From Pseudomonas sp. 10-1B (lineage in GTDB: Bacteria > Pseudomonadota > Gammaproteobacteria > Pseudomonadales > Pseudomonadaceae): a stretch of DNA of 64,000 bases. The notes under the pieces are model-generated. The model searched no databases and had not been told where the DNA came from. It saw only the letters and a program-made list of their open reading frames with translations. Below, piece after piece: positions 32,788-42,683 of the stretch (position 1 is the stretch's first letter; every line of letters starts with the position of its first letter). The DNA is taken from assembly GCF_000935045.1 (NCBI RefSeq), contig NZ_JYKS01000022.1, positions 1-64,000 of the forward strand, given 5' to 3'. The position numbers and the translations under genes were made by a program.

Positions 32788-32809
32788 CGACGGAGTTCGA
32801 CCCCGAGCC

Positions 32810-35089
32810 ATGCTCAATACGCTGCGCAAGATCGTCCAGGAAGTAAACTCCGCCAAAGATCTCAAGTCGGCGTTGGGGATCATTGTCTTGCGCGTCAAGG
32901 AAGCCATGGGCAGCCAGGTCTGCTCGGTCTACCTGCTCGATCCGGAAACCAACCGCTTCGTGCTGATGGCCACCGAAGGCTTGAACAAGCGCTCCATCGG
33001 CAAGGTCAGCATGGCCCCCAACGAAGGCCTGGTCGGCTTGGTCGGTACCCGGGAAGAGCCGCTGAACCTGGAAAACGCCGCCGACCACCCGCGTTACCGC
33101 TACTTTGCCGAAACCGGCGAAGAAAAATTCGCCTCCTTCCTGGGTGCACCGATCATCCACCATCGCCGTGTGGTCGGGGTATTGGTCATCCAGCAGAAGG
33201 AGCGCCGCCAGTTCGACGAGGGCGAGGAAGCCTTCCTGGTCACCATGAGCGCCCAGCTCGCCGGGGTAATCGCCCACGCCGAGGCCACTGGTTCGATCCG
33301 TGGCCTGGGCCGTCAGGGCAAGGGCATCCAGGAGGCGCGCTTCGTCGGTGTGCCAGGTTCGCCAGGCGCTGCCGTGGGGCGTGCCGTGGTGATGCTGCCA
33401 CCGGCCGACCTGGAAGTGGTGCCGGACAAGGCCGTCGAAGACATCGACGCCGAACTCAAACTGTTCCAGAACGCCCTCGAAGGCGTGCGCGACGACATGC
33501 GCAAGCTGTCGGCCAAGCTGGCCACCCAGCTGCGCCCGGAAGAACGGGCGCTGTTCGATGTGTACCTGATGATGCTCGAAGACGCCGCCCTGGGCGGTGA
33601 GGTGACCGCTGTCATCAAGACCGGCCAGTGGGCCCAGGGCGCCTTGCGCCAGGTAGTCGGCGAGCACGTCAACCGCTTCGAGCTGATGGATGATGACTAC
33701 CTGCGTGAGCGCGCCTCGGACGTCAAGGACCTTGGCCGGCGCCTGCTGGCCTACCTGCAGGAAGCCCGTTCGCAGTCGCTGGTGTACGCCGACAACACGA
33801 TCCTGGTCAGTGAAGAACTGACCCCGGCGATGCTCGGCGAAGTGCCGGAAGGCAAGCTGGTCGGCCTGGTCTCGGTACTGGGCTCGGGCAACTCCCACGT
33901 CGCCATTCTGGCCCGTGCCATGGGCATCCCCACGGTGATGGGCCTGGTCGACCTGCCGTATTCCAAGGTCGACGGCATCGAGATGATCGTCGACGGCTAC
34001 AAGGGCGAGGTGTTCACCAACCCCAGCGAAGTGCTGCGCAAACAGTACAGCGATGTGGTCGAGGAAGAGCGCCAGCTGGCCCAGGGCCTGGATGCTCTGC
34101 GCGAACTGCCGTGCGTTACCCCTGACGGCCACCGCATGCCGCTGTGGGTCAACACCGGCCTGCTCGCCGATGTGGCGCGCGCCCAGCAGCGCGGCGCCGA
34201 AGGGGTTGGGCTGTACCGCACCGAAGTACCGTTCATGATCAACCAGCGCTTCCCCAGCGAAAAAGAGCAGTTGGCCATCTACCGCGAGCAGTTGGCGGCC
34301 TTCCACCCGCTGCCGGTGACCATGCGTACCCTCGACATCGGTGGCGACAAGGCGCTGTCGTACTTCCCGATCAAGGAAGAAAACCCGTTCCTTGGCTGGC
34401 GCGGCATTCGCGTCACCCTCGACCACCCGGAAATCTTCCTGGTGCAGACCCGCGCCATGCTCAAGGCCAGCGAAGGGCTGAACAACCTGCGCATCCTGCT
34501 GCCGATGATTTCCGGCATCCATGAGCTGGAAGAGGCGCTGCACCTGATCCACCGCGCCTGGGGCGAGGTGCGTGACGAAGGCACCGACGTGCCGATGCCG
34601 CCGGTGGGCGTGATGGTGGAGATCCCGGCCGCGGTGTACCAGACCAAGGAGCTGGCGCGGCAGGTGGACTTCCTGTCGGTCGGCTCCAACGACCTGACCC
34701 AGTACCTGCTGGCGGTGGACCGCAACAACCCGCGGGTCGCCGACCTGTATGACTACCTGCACCCGGCGGTGCTGCAGGCGCTGAACACGGTGGTGCGCGA
34801 TGCCCATGGCGAAGGCAAGCCGGTAAGTATCTGCGGCGAGATGGCCGGTGACCCGGCGGCGGCGATCCTGCTGATGGCGATGGGCTTCGACAGCCTGTCG
34901 ATGAACGCCACCAACTTGCCGAAGGTGAAGTGGATGCTGCGCCAGATCAACATGGGCAAGGCCAAGGAGCTGCTGGCCGAGGCCTTGAGCCATGACAACC
35001 CGCAGGTTATCCACAGCTCGCTGCAGTTGGCCCTGAAGAACCTTGGGTTGGCGCGGATGATTGGGCCTGGGGCCAATAAAACCCTGTAA
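32810..35089 (+). CDS. ptsP: Phosphoenolpyruvate-protein phosphotransferase PtsP (enzyme I-Ntr)
   Basis: A 759-residue protein starting the nitrogen PTS phosphorelay. An N-terminal GAF domain (about 1-165) senses nitrogen metabolites; the linker leads to the enzyme I region. The phosphorylated His is His363 in GSGNSHVAILARAMGIPTVMG (here broken: GSGNSHVA then ILARAMG). The PEP-binding part has GVGLYRTEVPFM, VTMRTLDIGGDK and SVGSNDLTQYLLAVDRNNP. It is co-transcribed with rppH. Confidence 0.97.
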   Translation: MLNTLRKIVQEVNSAKDLKSALGIIVLRVKEAMGSQVCSVYLLDPETNRFVLMATEGLNKRSIGKVSMAPNEGLVGLVGTREEPLNLENAADHPRYRYFAETGEEKFASFLGAPIIHHRRVVGVLVIQQKERRQFDEGEEAFLVTMSAQLAGVIAHAEATGSIRGLGRQGKGIQEARFVGVPGSPGAAVGRAVVMLPPADLEVVPDKAVEDIDAELKLFQNALEGVRDDMRKLSAKLATQLRPEERALFDVYLMMLEDAALGGEVTAVIKTGQWAQGALRQVVGEHVNRFELMDDDYLRERASDVKDLGRRLLAYLQEARSQSLVYADNTILVSEELTPAMLGEVPEGKLVGLVSVLGSGNSHVAILARAMGIPTVMGLVDLPYSKVDGIEMIVDGYKGEVFTNPSEVLRKQYSDVVEEERQLAQGLDALRELPCVTPDGHRMPLWVNTGLLADVARAQQRGAEGVGLYRTEVPFMINQRFPSEKEQLAIYREQLAAFHPLPVTMRTLDIGGDKALSYFPIKEENPFLGWRGIRVTLDHPEIFLVQTRAMLKASEGLNNLRILLPMISGIHELEEALHLIHRAWGEVRDEGTDVPMPPVGVMVEIPAAVYQTKELARQVDFLSVGSNDLTQYLLAVDRNNPRVADLYDYLHPAVLQALNTVVRDAHGEGKPVSICGEMAGDPAAAILLMAMGFDSLSMNATNLPKVKWMLRQINMGKAKELLAEALSHDNPQVIHSSLQLALKNLGLARMIGPGANKTL

Positions 35090-35107
35090 GTATGATGTTG
35101 CCTGGGC

Positions 35108-35202
35108 CGGCCTCTTCGCGGGCTCGCCCGCTCCCACAGATACTCCACAGGGCTCGAATCTTGTGAAATGCCTGTGGGAGCGGGCAAGCCCGCGAAGAGG
35201 CC
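35108..35202. repeat. REP pair (CGCGGGCTCGCCCGCTCCCAC type)
   Basis: Facing arms bounded by GGCCTCTTCG and CGAAGAGGCC, between convergent ptsP and the NRDE gene. Confidence 0.9.
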
Positions 35203-35223
35203 AGGACAGGCAACATCAAAGGG

Positions 35224-35970
35224 TCAGACTGAAAGCTCAACTTCCCCAAGATGCCCCCCAAAAGGCCCGAAACTGCGCTCGACCAGCCGCCTTCTACCTT
35301 GATCATCCACAATCAGCACGGTACTCGCCCGGGTCCCATAGTTCTGGCTGGCAATGAACACACTCGACAGCAACTTCTCGGTCGCCAGCCCCACACCTGT
35401 CTCCGGTAGATCACCGTCAGCCGCAGGCTGGTCATCCGCCAGCAACGCCAGCAACCGCTGTGGATCGGCCGTATCCAGCAGCCTCTCCAACCCAGTGCGC
35501 GCCTTCACCAGCTTCGGCCACGGCGTATCCAGCCCGGCATTGGAAAGCCCATATACCCCGGCCTCCAGCAAGCGTGGCGCCACGTCCCGGGCATGCAGGT
35601 AACCCAGCTGCCGCCCATCACCCACCAACAGGTTGAACCCCGAATACTGCCCGCTGCGGCTGGCTACCTGGTCCAGGTAAGCCTCGACCCCCAGTTCGCC
35701 CTGCAGATACGCCGCCACCAGTTCACCCCGCGAGCGCGGCCCCAGCGCCTGGCCCGGGTCGCGGATATTGGTCAGTGCCGCGAACCGCCCCTGCGGCCCC
35801 ACGCCCAGCCAGGTGCCGCCGGCCTCCAGGTCACGTCCGGCATGCACCCCGGGTGCATCCTCCCAGGCCGCCAGGGCCTGGGTAGGGCGGGCATAGAACT
35901 CGTCGCGGTTGGCCGCCACGATCAGCGGCAGGGCATGCCCCGGCCGCCAGGCGAATACGATCAGGCACAT
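35224..35970 (-). CDS. NRDE (TANGO2-like) protein
   Basis: A 248-residue protein. Its opening MCLIVFAWRPG and ANRDEFYARPT give the family its name, and GGTWLGVGPQGRFAALTNIR, SRGELV and SNAGLDTPWPKLVKAR are further signatures. The Cys at position 2 is conserved. The family (TANGO2 in animals) has been linked to haem handling and lipid metabolism; function in bacteria is unclear. The frame is open far upstream, but only the MCLIV start fits the family. Confidence 0.92.
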   Translation of the reverse strand: MCLIVFAWRPGHALPLIVAANRDEFYARPTQALAAWEDAPGVHAGRDLEAGGTWLGVGPQGRFAALTNIRDPGQALGPRSRGELVAAYLQGELGVEAYLDQVASRSGQYSGFNLLVGDGRQLGYLHARDVAPRLLEAGVYGLSNAGLDTPWPKLVKARTGLERLLDTADPQRLLALLADDQPAADGDLPETGVGLATEKLLSSVFIASQNYGTRASTVLIVDDQGRRRLVERSFGPFGGHLGEVELSV

Positions 35971-36099
35971 CGGTCGGGCCTCTGGGTTTTTTGCCACTGT
36001 ACCCACTGCGGCGAGGCGGATCCATCCTGTCACAGACTTCACTAGAGCCCCGAGCCCGGCTTCCGTTACCATGCCGGATTGATTTCTCGGGGAAGACGA

Positions 36100-36882
36100 A
36101 TGGAATTCGTGCTCTATCTGCTGTTGGGCGCCTGCGCCGGCGTGCTGGCCGGGCTGTTCGGTGTGGGCGGCGGCATCATCATCGTGCCGGTGCTGGTATT
36201 CAGCTTCACCTTGCAAGGCTTCGATGCCTCGGTGCTGACTCACCTGGCGGTCGGTACTTCGCTGGCAACCATCGTCTTCACTTCGATCAACGCGGTGCTC
36301 GAGCACCATCGCAAGGGCGCGGTGCAGTGGCCGATCTTCGCCTGGATGACCCTCGGCATCCTCCTCGGGGCCGGTATCGGCGCCAAGACTGCCTCGCTGA
36401 TCCAGGGCCCGCTGCTGCAAAAGATCATCGGTGTGTTCGCCCTGGTCATCGCCGCCCAGATGGCCCTGGACCTCAAGCCCAAGGCCAGCCGTGGCATCCC
36501 TGGCAAACCCGCACTGATCGGCGCCGGTGGGGTGATTGGCTGGGCTTCGGCCATTTTCGGCATCGGCGGTGGTTCGCTGACCGTGCCGTTCCTGACCTGG
36601 CGCAGCCTGCCCATGCAGCAGGCGGTAGCCACGTCCTCTGCCTGTGGCCTGCCGATTGCCCTGGCCAGTGCCCTGAGCTTCATGCTGCTGGGCTGGCACG
36701 AGGCGCACCTGCCGGCCCACAGCCTGGGTTACGTGTACCTGCCGGCGCTGGTTGGCATTGCCGTGACCAGCATGTTCTTTGCCCGCTTCGGCGCGCGCCT
36801 GGCGCACAAGCTGTCGCCACGTTTGTTGAAACGCCTGTTCGCAGCCCTGCTGTTCTGTGTCGGCCTCAGCTTTTTGATTTGA
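36100..36882 (+). CDS. TauE/SafE-family sulfite/organosulfonate exporter-like protein
   Basis: A 260-residue membrane protein with about eight hydrophobic segments. Two repeats of the family motif are visible: [17 protein letters not shown] near residue 17 and [19 protein letters not shown] near 155. TauE/SafE members move sulfite, sulfoacetate or related anions. Start at 36100 has GGGGAAG upstream. It ends 16 bases before lgt and may share its transcript. Confidence 0.92.
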   Translation: MEFVLYLLLGACAGVLAGLFGVGGGIIIVPVLVFSFTLQGFDASVLTHLAVGTSLATIVFTSINAVLEHHRKGAVQWPIFAWMTLGILLGAGIGAKTASLIQGPLLQKIIGVFALVIAAQMALDLKPKASRGIPGKPALIGAGGVIGWASAIFGIGGGSLTVPFLTWRSLPMQQAVATSSACGLPIALASALSFMLLGWHEAHLPAHSLGYVYLPALVGIAVTSMFFARFGARLAHKLSPRLLKRLFAALLFCVGLSFLI

Positions 36883-36898
36883 ATCGAGAGGAAGTTCC

Positions 36899-37708
36899 AT
36901 GCTGCCTTACCCGCAGATAGACCCTGTGGCCGTGGCCATCGGGCCGCTGAAAATCCATTGGTACGGCCTGATGTACCTGATCGGTATCGGCGGCGCCTGG
37001 CTGCTCGCCTCGCGCCGGCTCAACCGTTTCGACCCTGCCTGGACCCGCGAAAAGCTCTCCGACCTGGTGTTCTGGCTGTCGATGGGGGTGATCGTCGGCG
37101 GGCGCCTGGGCTACGTGCTGTTCTACGACCTGCACGCCTACCTGGCCAACCCGACGCTGATCTTCGAGGTATGGAAGGGCGGCATGTCGTTCCACGGCGG
37201 TTTCATCGGGGTGATGCTGGCGGCCCTGTGGTTCGGCAAGCGCAACAACAAGTCATTCTTCGAGCTGATGGACTTCGTTGCCCCGCTGGTGCCGATCGGC
37301 CTGGGTGCCGGGCGTATCGGCAATTTCATCAACGCCGAGCTGTGGGGCAAGGCTACCGACGTGCCATGGGCGATGATCTTCCCGCCGTTCAGCGACCCCG
37401 CGCAGTTGCCGCGTCACCCGTCGCAGCTGTACCAATTCGCGCTCGAAGGTGTGGCATTATTCGTCATCCTTTGGCTGTATTCGCGCAAGCCGCGCCCGAC
37501 CATGGCCGTTTCTGGCATGTTCGCGCTGTTCTACGGCATCTTCCGTTTCATCGTGGAGTTCGTCCGAGTACCCGATGCCCAGCTCGGCTACATCGCCTTC
37601 GGTTGGTTGACCATGGGGCAGTTGCTGTGTGTGCCGATGATCGTCGGCGGCATCTTCCTGATCTGGTGGGCCTACAACCGTAAACCGACGGCCAAGGCCA
37701 CAGTTTGA
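36899..37708 (+). CDS. lgt: Prolipoprotein diacylglyceryl transferase
   Basis: A 269-residue inner-membrane enzyme that adds diacylglycerol to the lipobox cysteine of prolipoproteins. It has about seven transmembrane helices and the family motifs [30 protein letters not shown] (essential His region) and [17 protein letters not shown]. The RHPSQLYQ segment is also conserved. Confidence 0.96.
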   Translation: MLPYPQIDPVAVAIGPLKIHWYGLMYLIGIGGAWLLASRRLNRFDPAWTREKLSDLVFWLSMGVIVGGRLGYVLFYDLHAYLANPTLIFEVWKGGMSFHGGFIGVMLAALWFGKRNNKSFFELMDFVAPLVPIGLGAGRIGNFINAELWGKATDVPWAMIFPPFSDPAQLPRHPSQLYQFALEGVALFVILWLYSRKPRPTMAVSGMFALFYGIFRFIVEFVRVPDAQLGYIAFGWLTMGQLLCVPMIVGGIFLIWWAYNRKPTAKATV

Positions 37709-37714
37709 TTCTTG

Positions 37715-37744
37715 CGGCAGGGGCGATCCCCCTGCCGTTCTTGT
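37715..37744 (+). terminator. Probable terminator between lgt and thyA
   Basis: Nine-bp stem CGGCAGGGG / CCCCTGCCG with a five-base loop, then TTCTTGTT. The U-tract is interrupted, so read-through into thyA is likely. Confidence 0.65.
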
Positions 37745-37756
37745 TACAGGTAAGCC

Positions 37757-38728
37757 ATGAAACAGTATCTAGACCTGGTCCGTGAGGTCATCGAAAACGG
37801 CACGTTGCAGGAAAACCGCACTGGCATCCGCACCATCAGCCTGCCGGGCGCCATGCTGCGTTTCGACCTGCAGAAGGGCTTTCCGGCCATCACCACGCGC
37901 AAGCTGGCGTTCAAGTCGGCGATCGGCGAAATGGTCGGTTTCCTGCGCGGCGTGAAGAACGCTGGTGAATTCCGTGAGCTGGGCTGCAAGGTCTGGGACC
38001 AGAACGCCAACGAAAACGCCCAATGGCTGGCCAACCCGTTCCGCCAGGGCCATGACGACCTGGGCGAAATCTATGGCGTGCAATGGCGCCAGTGGCCGGG
38101 CTACAAGCGCATCCCGCTGAGCAACCCGGCGGCCATCGAAATGGCCGAAAAGGCGGGCTTCCGTCGTATTGCCCAGGACGAAGAGGACGGCGTCGCCTTC
38201 GTCATCCTGTACAAGGCCATCGACCAGGTACGCCAGTGCCTGGACACCATCGCCAACGACCCGGGCAGCCGACGTATCCTGTTCCACGGTTGGAACTGCG
38301 CCCAGCTGGACGAAATGGCCCTGCCGCCGTGCCATCTGCTGTACCAGTTCCACCCGAACGTGAAGACCAGGGAAATTTCCCTGACCCTCTACATCCGCTC
38401 CAACGACCTGGGCCTGGGCACACCGTTCAACCTCACCGAAGGCGCTGCGCTGCTGTCGCTGTTCGGTCGCCTGACCGGTTATACCCCGCGCTGGTTCACC
38501 TACTTCATCGGCGATGCCCATGTGTATGAAAACCACCTGGACATGCTCAACGAGCAGCTCAAGCGCGAGCCGCTGGAAGCGCCGAAGCTGGTGATCAGTG
38601 ATCGTGTGCCGGCGTTTGCCGAAACCGGCAAGTACGAGCCGGAGTGGCTGGAGAAGATCGAGCCGGGTGATTTCTGGCTGGAAGGGTATGAGCACCATGC
38701 GCCGATGACGGCGCCAATGGCGGTCTGA
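37757..38728 (+). CDS. thyA: Thymidylate synthase
   Basis: A 323-residue enzyme converting dUMP to dTMP with methylene-tetrahydrofolate. The catalytic Cys is in [20 protein letters not shown] carries the phosphate-binding Arg pair, and GTPFNL and [10 protein letters not shown] are conserved. It is about 60 residues longer than the E. coli enzyme (264): most of the extra lies between [10 protein letters not shown] and [13 protein letters not shown], plus a longer C-terminal part. This long form is, to my knowledge, seen in other Pseudomonas. The start has CAGGTAAGCC before it. Confidence 0.96.
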   Translation: MKQYLDLVREVIENGTLQENRTGIRTISLPGAMLRFDLQKGFPAITTRKLAFKSAIGEMVGFLRGVKNAGEFRELGCKVWDQNANENAQWLANPFRQGHDDLGEIYGVQWRQWPGYKRIPLSNPAAIEMAEKAGFRRIAQDEEDGVAFVILYKAIDQVRQCLDTIANDPGSRRILFHGWNCAQLDEMALPPCHLLYQFHPNVKTREISLTLYIRSNDLGLGTPFNLTEGAALLSLFGRLTGYTPRWFTYFIGDAHVYENHLDMLNEQLKREPLEAPKLVISDRVPAFAETGKYEPEWLEKIEPGDFWLEGYEHHAPMTAPMAV

Positions 38729-38754
38729 TCGTTCTCTATCGCCTGAGCTGGCCT

Positions 38755-38836
38755 CTTCGCGGGCACGCCCGCTCCCACAGGTATGTCACAGGCCCAAGCC
38801 TTGTGCTATCCCTGTGGGAGCGGGCGTGCCCGCGAA
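38755..38836. repeat. REP pair (CGCGGGCACGCCCGCTCCCAC type)
   Basis: Facing arms between convergent thyA and cadR, ending ten bases before the cadR stop. Confidence 0.9.
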
Positions 38837-38845
38837 GCTTTTGGC

Positions 38846-39289
38846 TCAATGCCCATGACTCCGCCCCACATGCGAATACTCGGTATCAGGCACCGATACT
38901 GCCCCATTCGTCTCCAGTCGCTGCAAGATCGCGCACTCCGACCCCTGCGCATTGCAGCGCCGCCTCAGCTCCACTAACTGCTCCTGCAACGCCACCAGCC
39001 CATCGATCCGCGCCTGCACATGCTCGATATGCTCGTCTATCAGCGCATTGACGCTGCCACACGAGTCATCCGGACTGTCGCGCAGGCGTAGCAGGCTGCG
39101 GATTTCGTCCAGGGTCATGTCCAGGGTGCGGCAGTTGCGGATGAAGGTCAGTCGCTCGACGTGGACCTGGGTGTACAGCCGGTAGTTGCCGTCGCTACGG
39201 GCTGGTTCCGGCAACAAGTGCTCGCGCTCGTAATAGCGAATGGTTTCCACGGCGCAGTCGGTGGCTTTGGCCAATTCTCCGATCTTCAT
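38846..39289 (-). CDS. cadR: MerR-family cadmium/zinc-responsive regulator CadR
   Basis: A 147-residue regulator. The N-terminal MerR helix-turn-helix (IGELAKATDCAVETIRYYER) leads to a long dimerisation helix. The metal-binding cysteines known from CadR are present: Cys77, Cys112 and Cys119. The C-terminal His-rich tail (SHVGRSHGH) matches the P. putida form and may bind a second metal. It represses and, with Cd or Zn, activates the divergent cadA through the dyad at 39315-39335. Confidence 0.95.
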   Translation of the reverse strand: MKIGELAKATDCAVETIRYYEREHLLPEPARSDGNYRLYTQVHVERLTFIRNCRTLDMTLDEIRSLLRLRDSPDDSCGSVNALIDEHIEHVQARIDGLVALQEQLVELRRRCNAQGSECAILQRLETNGAVSVPDTEYSHVGRSHGH

Positions 39290-39311
39290 CACGAAATCTC
39301 CAGCAAGTGGC

Positions 39312-39342
39312 TTGACCCTATAGTGGCTACAGGGTGTTCACT
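39312..39342 (+). promoter_or_regulatory. cadA promoter with CadR operator
   Basis: A dyad ACCCTATAG-TGG-CTACAGGGT (39315-39335) has one mismatch between its 9-base arms. It begins inside a TTGACC -35 hexamer (39312-39317), with the -10 expected near 39337. A stretched spacer with a dyad in it is the MerR-family layout, where the activated regulator twists the DNA. Confidence 0.8.
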
Positions 39343-39372
39343 TGGCAACAGGCGCAAATTAAGGACGACCTC

Positions 39373-41586
39373 ATGAACCAGCCTGCCAGCCACGAACACA
39401 AGCACGACCACCACACCCATAGCTGTTGTGGCGCTAGCGCTGCGCCTGCCCTGGTGCAGTTGAGCGAGAAAGCCAGCAGCCACGCCCAGTTCAGCCGTTT
39501 CCGCATCGAGGCCATGGATTGCCCCACCGAGCAGACCCTGATCCAGGACAAGCTGGGCAAGTTGGCGGGCATCGAGCAGTTGGAGTTCAACCTGATCAAC
39601 CGCGTGCTCGGTGTACGCCACACGCTGGGCGGCACTGTCGAGATCGAGCGAGCCATCGACAGCCTGGGCATGAAAGCCGAGCCACTTGGCGCTGAGGACG
39701 ACGTCACGCCAGCGGCGCCACAACCGGCCAAGGCTCGTTGGTGGCCATTGGCACTATCCGGTATTGCGGCGATCGCCGCCGAAGTCGTGCACTTTGCCGC
39801 GCTGGCCCCTGAGTGGGTGGTGGCGGCGCTGGCGCTGGCGGCGATCCTTGGTTGCGGTCTGGGCACCTACAAGAAGGGTTGGATCGCCCTGAAAAACCGC
39901 AACCTCAACATCAACGCGCTGATGAGCATCGCCGTGACCGGCGCCGTGCTGATCGGCCAGTGGCCGGAAGCGGCCATGGTGATGGTGCTGTTCACCGTCG
40001 CCGAGTTGATCGAAGCGCGCTCGCTGGACCGCGCGCGCCATGCCATCAGCGGCCTGATGCAGTTGGCTCCGGACATGGCTACCGTGCAGCAGGCTGATGG
40101 TCAGTGGCGGGAAGTGGAGGTGCGCGAGGTGGCCATCGGTGCTTTGGTGCGGGTACGCCCTGGCGAGCGCATCGGCCTGGACGGTGAAGTGACCAGCGGG
40201 CAATCCAGCGTCGATCAGGCGCCGATCACCGGCGAAAGCCTGCCCGTGGAGAAGGTGACGGGCGACATGCTGTTCGCCGGCACCATCAACCAGGCGGGGG
40301 CGCTGGAGTTCCGTGTCACCGCTGCTGCCGGGCAATCGACCCTGGCGCGGATCATCAAGGCCGTCGAGGAAGCCCAAGGTGCACGGGCGCCAACCCAGCG
40401 CTTCGTCGACCGTTTCTCGCGCATCTATACCCCGGCGGTATTCGCCATTGCCCTGGCGGTGGCGCTGATCCCGCCACTGTTCATGGCCGGTGCCTGGTTC
40501 GACTGGGTCTACCGCGCCCTGGTGCTGCTGGTGGTGGCCTGCCCATGCGCGCTGGTGATCTCGACCCCGGTGACCATCGTCAGCGGCCTGGCCGCTGCTG
40601 CACGCAAAGGCATCCTGATCAAGGGGGGCGTGTACCTCGAGGGCGGTCGCCACCTGGACTTCCTGGCCCTGGACAAGACCGGCACCATCACCCATGGCAA
40701 GCCGGTGCAAACCGACGCCAAGGTACTGGAGCCGCTGTTCGAAGGCCGCGCGCAAGCCCTGGCCGCCAGCCTGGGAGAGCGTTCGGACCACCCGGTTTCC
40801 CGTGCCATCGCCCTGTTTGGCAAGGAGCAAGGCCTGGCCTTGAGCGAGGTTGACGACTTCGTGGCCCTGGCCGGGCGCGGCGTGCGTGGCAGCATCGGCG
40901 GTGAGGTCTACCACCTGGGCAACCACCGCCTGGTAGAGGAGCTGGGGCTATGTTCGCCCACGCTGGAGGCCCAGTTGGACACGCTTGAGCGTCAGGGCAA
41001 GACCGTGGTCCTGTTGCTGGACGGCTCTGGCCCGCTGGCGCTGTTCGCCGTGGCCGACACGGTCAAGGACAGCAGCCGCCAAGCCATCGCCGAGCTGCAC
41101 GAACTGGGTATCAAGACTGTCATGCTGACCGGTGACAATCCGCATACCGCCCAGGCCATTGCCGCTGTGGTGGGTATCGACCGCGCCGAAGGCAATCTGC
41201 TGCCTGCCGACAAGCTCAAGACCATCGAAGCGCTGTACGGTCAGGGCCATCGTGTGGGCATGGTCGGTGACGGCATCAACGATGCGCCGGCCCTGGCCCG
41301 TGCCGAGATCGGCTTTGCCATGGCGGCGGCCGGTACCGACACCGCCATCGAGACTGCAGACGTGGCGCTGATGGACGACGACTTGCGGAAAATCCCGGCC
41401 TTCGTCAGGCTGTCGCGGCAAAGTGCGGCGATCCTCATGCAGAACATCGTTCTGGCGTTGGGCATCAAGGCGATATTCCTGGCGATCACCTTTGCCGGTA
41501 TGGCCACCATGTGGATGGCGGTGTTCGCCGACATGGGCGTGAGCCTGCTGGTGGTGTTCAACGGCTTGCGCCTGTTGCGCAAATAG
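39373..41586 (+). CDS. cadA: P1B-type ATPase exporting Cd/Zn/Pb
   Basis: A 737-residue metal pump. The N terminus is His/Cys-rich (HEHKHDHHTHSCCGA), then a heavy-metal-associated domain in which MDCPTEQ (about 48-54) replaces the usual GMxCxxC. The transmembrane metal site is CPC at 390-392, the phosphorylated Asp is D434 in DKTGTITHG, and GDGINDAPAL completes the ATP-hinge region. AAGGA lies before the ATG at 39373; a longer frame starting at 39334 overlaps the operator and is unlikely. Control is by CadR. Confidence 0.95.
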   Translation: MNQPASHEHKHDHHTHSCCGASAAPALVQLSEKASSHAQFSRFRIEAMDCPTEQTLIQDKLGKLAGIEQLEFNLINRVLGVRHTLGGTVEIERAIDSLGMKAEPLGAEDDVTPAAPQPAKARWWPLALSGIAAIAAEVVHFAALAPEWVVAALALAAILGCGLGTYKKGWIALKNRNLNINALMSIAVTGAVLIGQWPEAAMVMVLFTVAELIEARSLDRARHAISGLMQLAPDMATVQQADGQWREVEVREVAIGALVRVRPGERIGLDGEVTSGQSSVDQAPITGESLPVEKVTGDMLFAGTINQAGALEFRVTAAAGQSTLARIIKAVEEAQGARAPTQRFVDRFSRIYTPAVFAIALAVALIPPLFMAGAWFDWVYRALVLLVVACPCALVISTPVTIVSGLAAAARKGILIKGGVYLEGGRHLDFLALDKTGTITHGKPVQTDAKVLEPLFEGRAQALAASLGERSDHPVSRAIALFGKEQGLALSEVDDFVALAGRGVRGSIGGEVYHLGNHRLVEELGLCSPTLEAQLDTLERQGKTVVLLLDGSGPLALFAVADTVKDSSRQAIAELHELGIKTVMLTGDNPHTAQAIAAVVGIDRAEGNLLPADKLKTIEALYGQGHRVGMVGDGINDAPALARAEIGFAMAAAGTDTAIETADVALMDDDLRKIPAFVRLSRQSAAILMQNIVLALGIKAIFLAITFAGMATMWMAVFADMGVSLLVVFNGLRLLRK

Positions 41587-41595
41587 AGGACGTGC

Positions 41596-42465
41596 ATGCT
41601 GAGTTCGGAGCTGAAAGCCTTCTACATGGTGGCCCGCCTGGGCAGTATCACCCTGGCGGCGAAGAAGCTCGGGCTCAGTCAGCCCACGGTGACCACGCAG
41701 ATTCGCAACCTGGAAAGCCACTACGCGGTGGAGCTGTTCTACCGCGGCGGGCGGCGCCTGGTGCTGAGCGAGGAGGGCGTGCGCCTGCTGCCGATGGTCA
41801 AGGCGTTGCTGCAGCAGGAGGCCGACATCGAGTTCGAACTGCGCAACAGCGGCCAGGCCCAGGGCAGCCTGCGTATTGCGGCCACGGCACCTTACTACGT
41901 TCTCGACCTGGTGAAGATCTTTCGCGAACGCCTGCCCCAGGTGGAAGTGGCGATGGAGATCGGCAATTCGCAGCAGGTGCTGGAGATGCTCGAGGACTAC
42001 CGGGTGGATATCGCCGCTTCGTCGCAACTGGTGGAAGACGCGCGCCTGGTACGGCGGGTGCTGGGCAGCGACCCATTGGTGGTAGCGGTGCACCGCAATC
42101 ACCCGTTGGCCCATCGCCAGGCGGTGTCGATCGAGGTGGTGGCCGGGCATTGCCTGCTGATGCGCGAGAAGGGCTCGACCACGCGCAAGCTGACCGAGCA
42201 GATGATGCAAGAGGCGGGGGTGAAGGCCGGGGCGTTGCTGGAAATCGGCAGCCGGGAGTCGATTCGCGAGGCGGTGCTGCGCAATATCGGCATCAGTGTG
42301 ATTGCCCGCCATGAGGTGCCACACAACCCGGAGTTGCGGGTGCTGGCGCTGGAGAATGCGCCGGTGATGCATGAATACCTGTATTGCCTGAAGGAGCGGC
42401 GCCAGGCCCGGTTGCCGGCGGCATTCCTGGGGGTGGCGCAGGAAGTGGCCGGTTCCCATTTCTAA
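41596..42465 (+). CDS. LysR-family regulator, phosphonate-utilisation type
   Basis: A 289-residue regulator with an N-terminal winged helix-turn-helix (LGSITLAAKKLGLSQPTVTT) and a substrate-binding-type effector domain. It resembles the LysR proteins found with 2-aminoethylphosphonate genes. It begins 9 bases after cadA but by content and position belongs with the transport genes after it. A REP pair separates it from the ATPase gene. Confidence 0.85.
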   Translation: MLSSELKAFYMVARLGSITLAAKKLGLSQPTVTTQIRNLESHYAVELFYRGGRRLVLSEEGVRLLPMVKALLQQEADIEFELRNSGQAQGSLRIAATAPYYVLDLVKIFRERLPQVEVAMEIGNSQQVLEMLEDYRVDIAASSQLVEDARLVRRVLGSDPLVVAVHRNHPLAHRQAVSIEVVAGHCLLMREKGSTTRKLTEQMMQEAGVKAGALLEIGSRESIREAVLRNIGISVIARHEVPHNPELRVLALENAPVMHEYLYCLKERRQARLPAAFLGVAQEVAGSHF

Positions 42466-42473
42466 AGCTGTGT

Positions 42474-42568
42474 TGGCCTCTTCGCGGGCTTGCCCGCTCC
42501 CACAGGTACTGCATCGGGTTTGAATTTTGTGGAGGCCCTGTGGGAGCGGGCGAGCCCGCGAAGAGGCC
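42474..42568. repeat. REP pair (CGCGGGCTTGCCCGCTCCCAC type)
   Basis: Facing arms bounded by GGCCTCTTCG and CGAAGAGGCC, between the LysR gene and the transporter operon. Confidence 0.9.
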
Positions 42569-42683
42569 CTCGCAAGCCACTACAAAATCTGCCTATACCA
42601 CTATCGCTGGCTTTTGCCCAAAAGCCACAGAACCTTCGCACAGCCTTCCTAGCATGGCCCCATCTCTTCGATGAGGCCTTGCC

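Noticed and set aside
42474..42568. Repeat-derived short frames through the REP pairs (peptides such as VGAGLPAIGP) considered as small genes.
   Set aside because: The same peptides recur at every REP site in all frames; they are translations of the palindrome, not genes.
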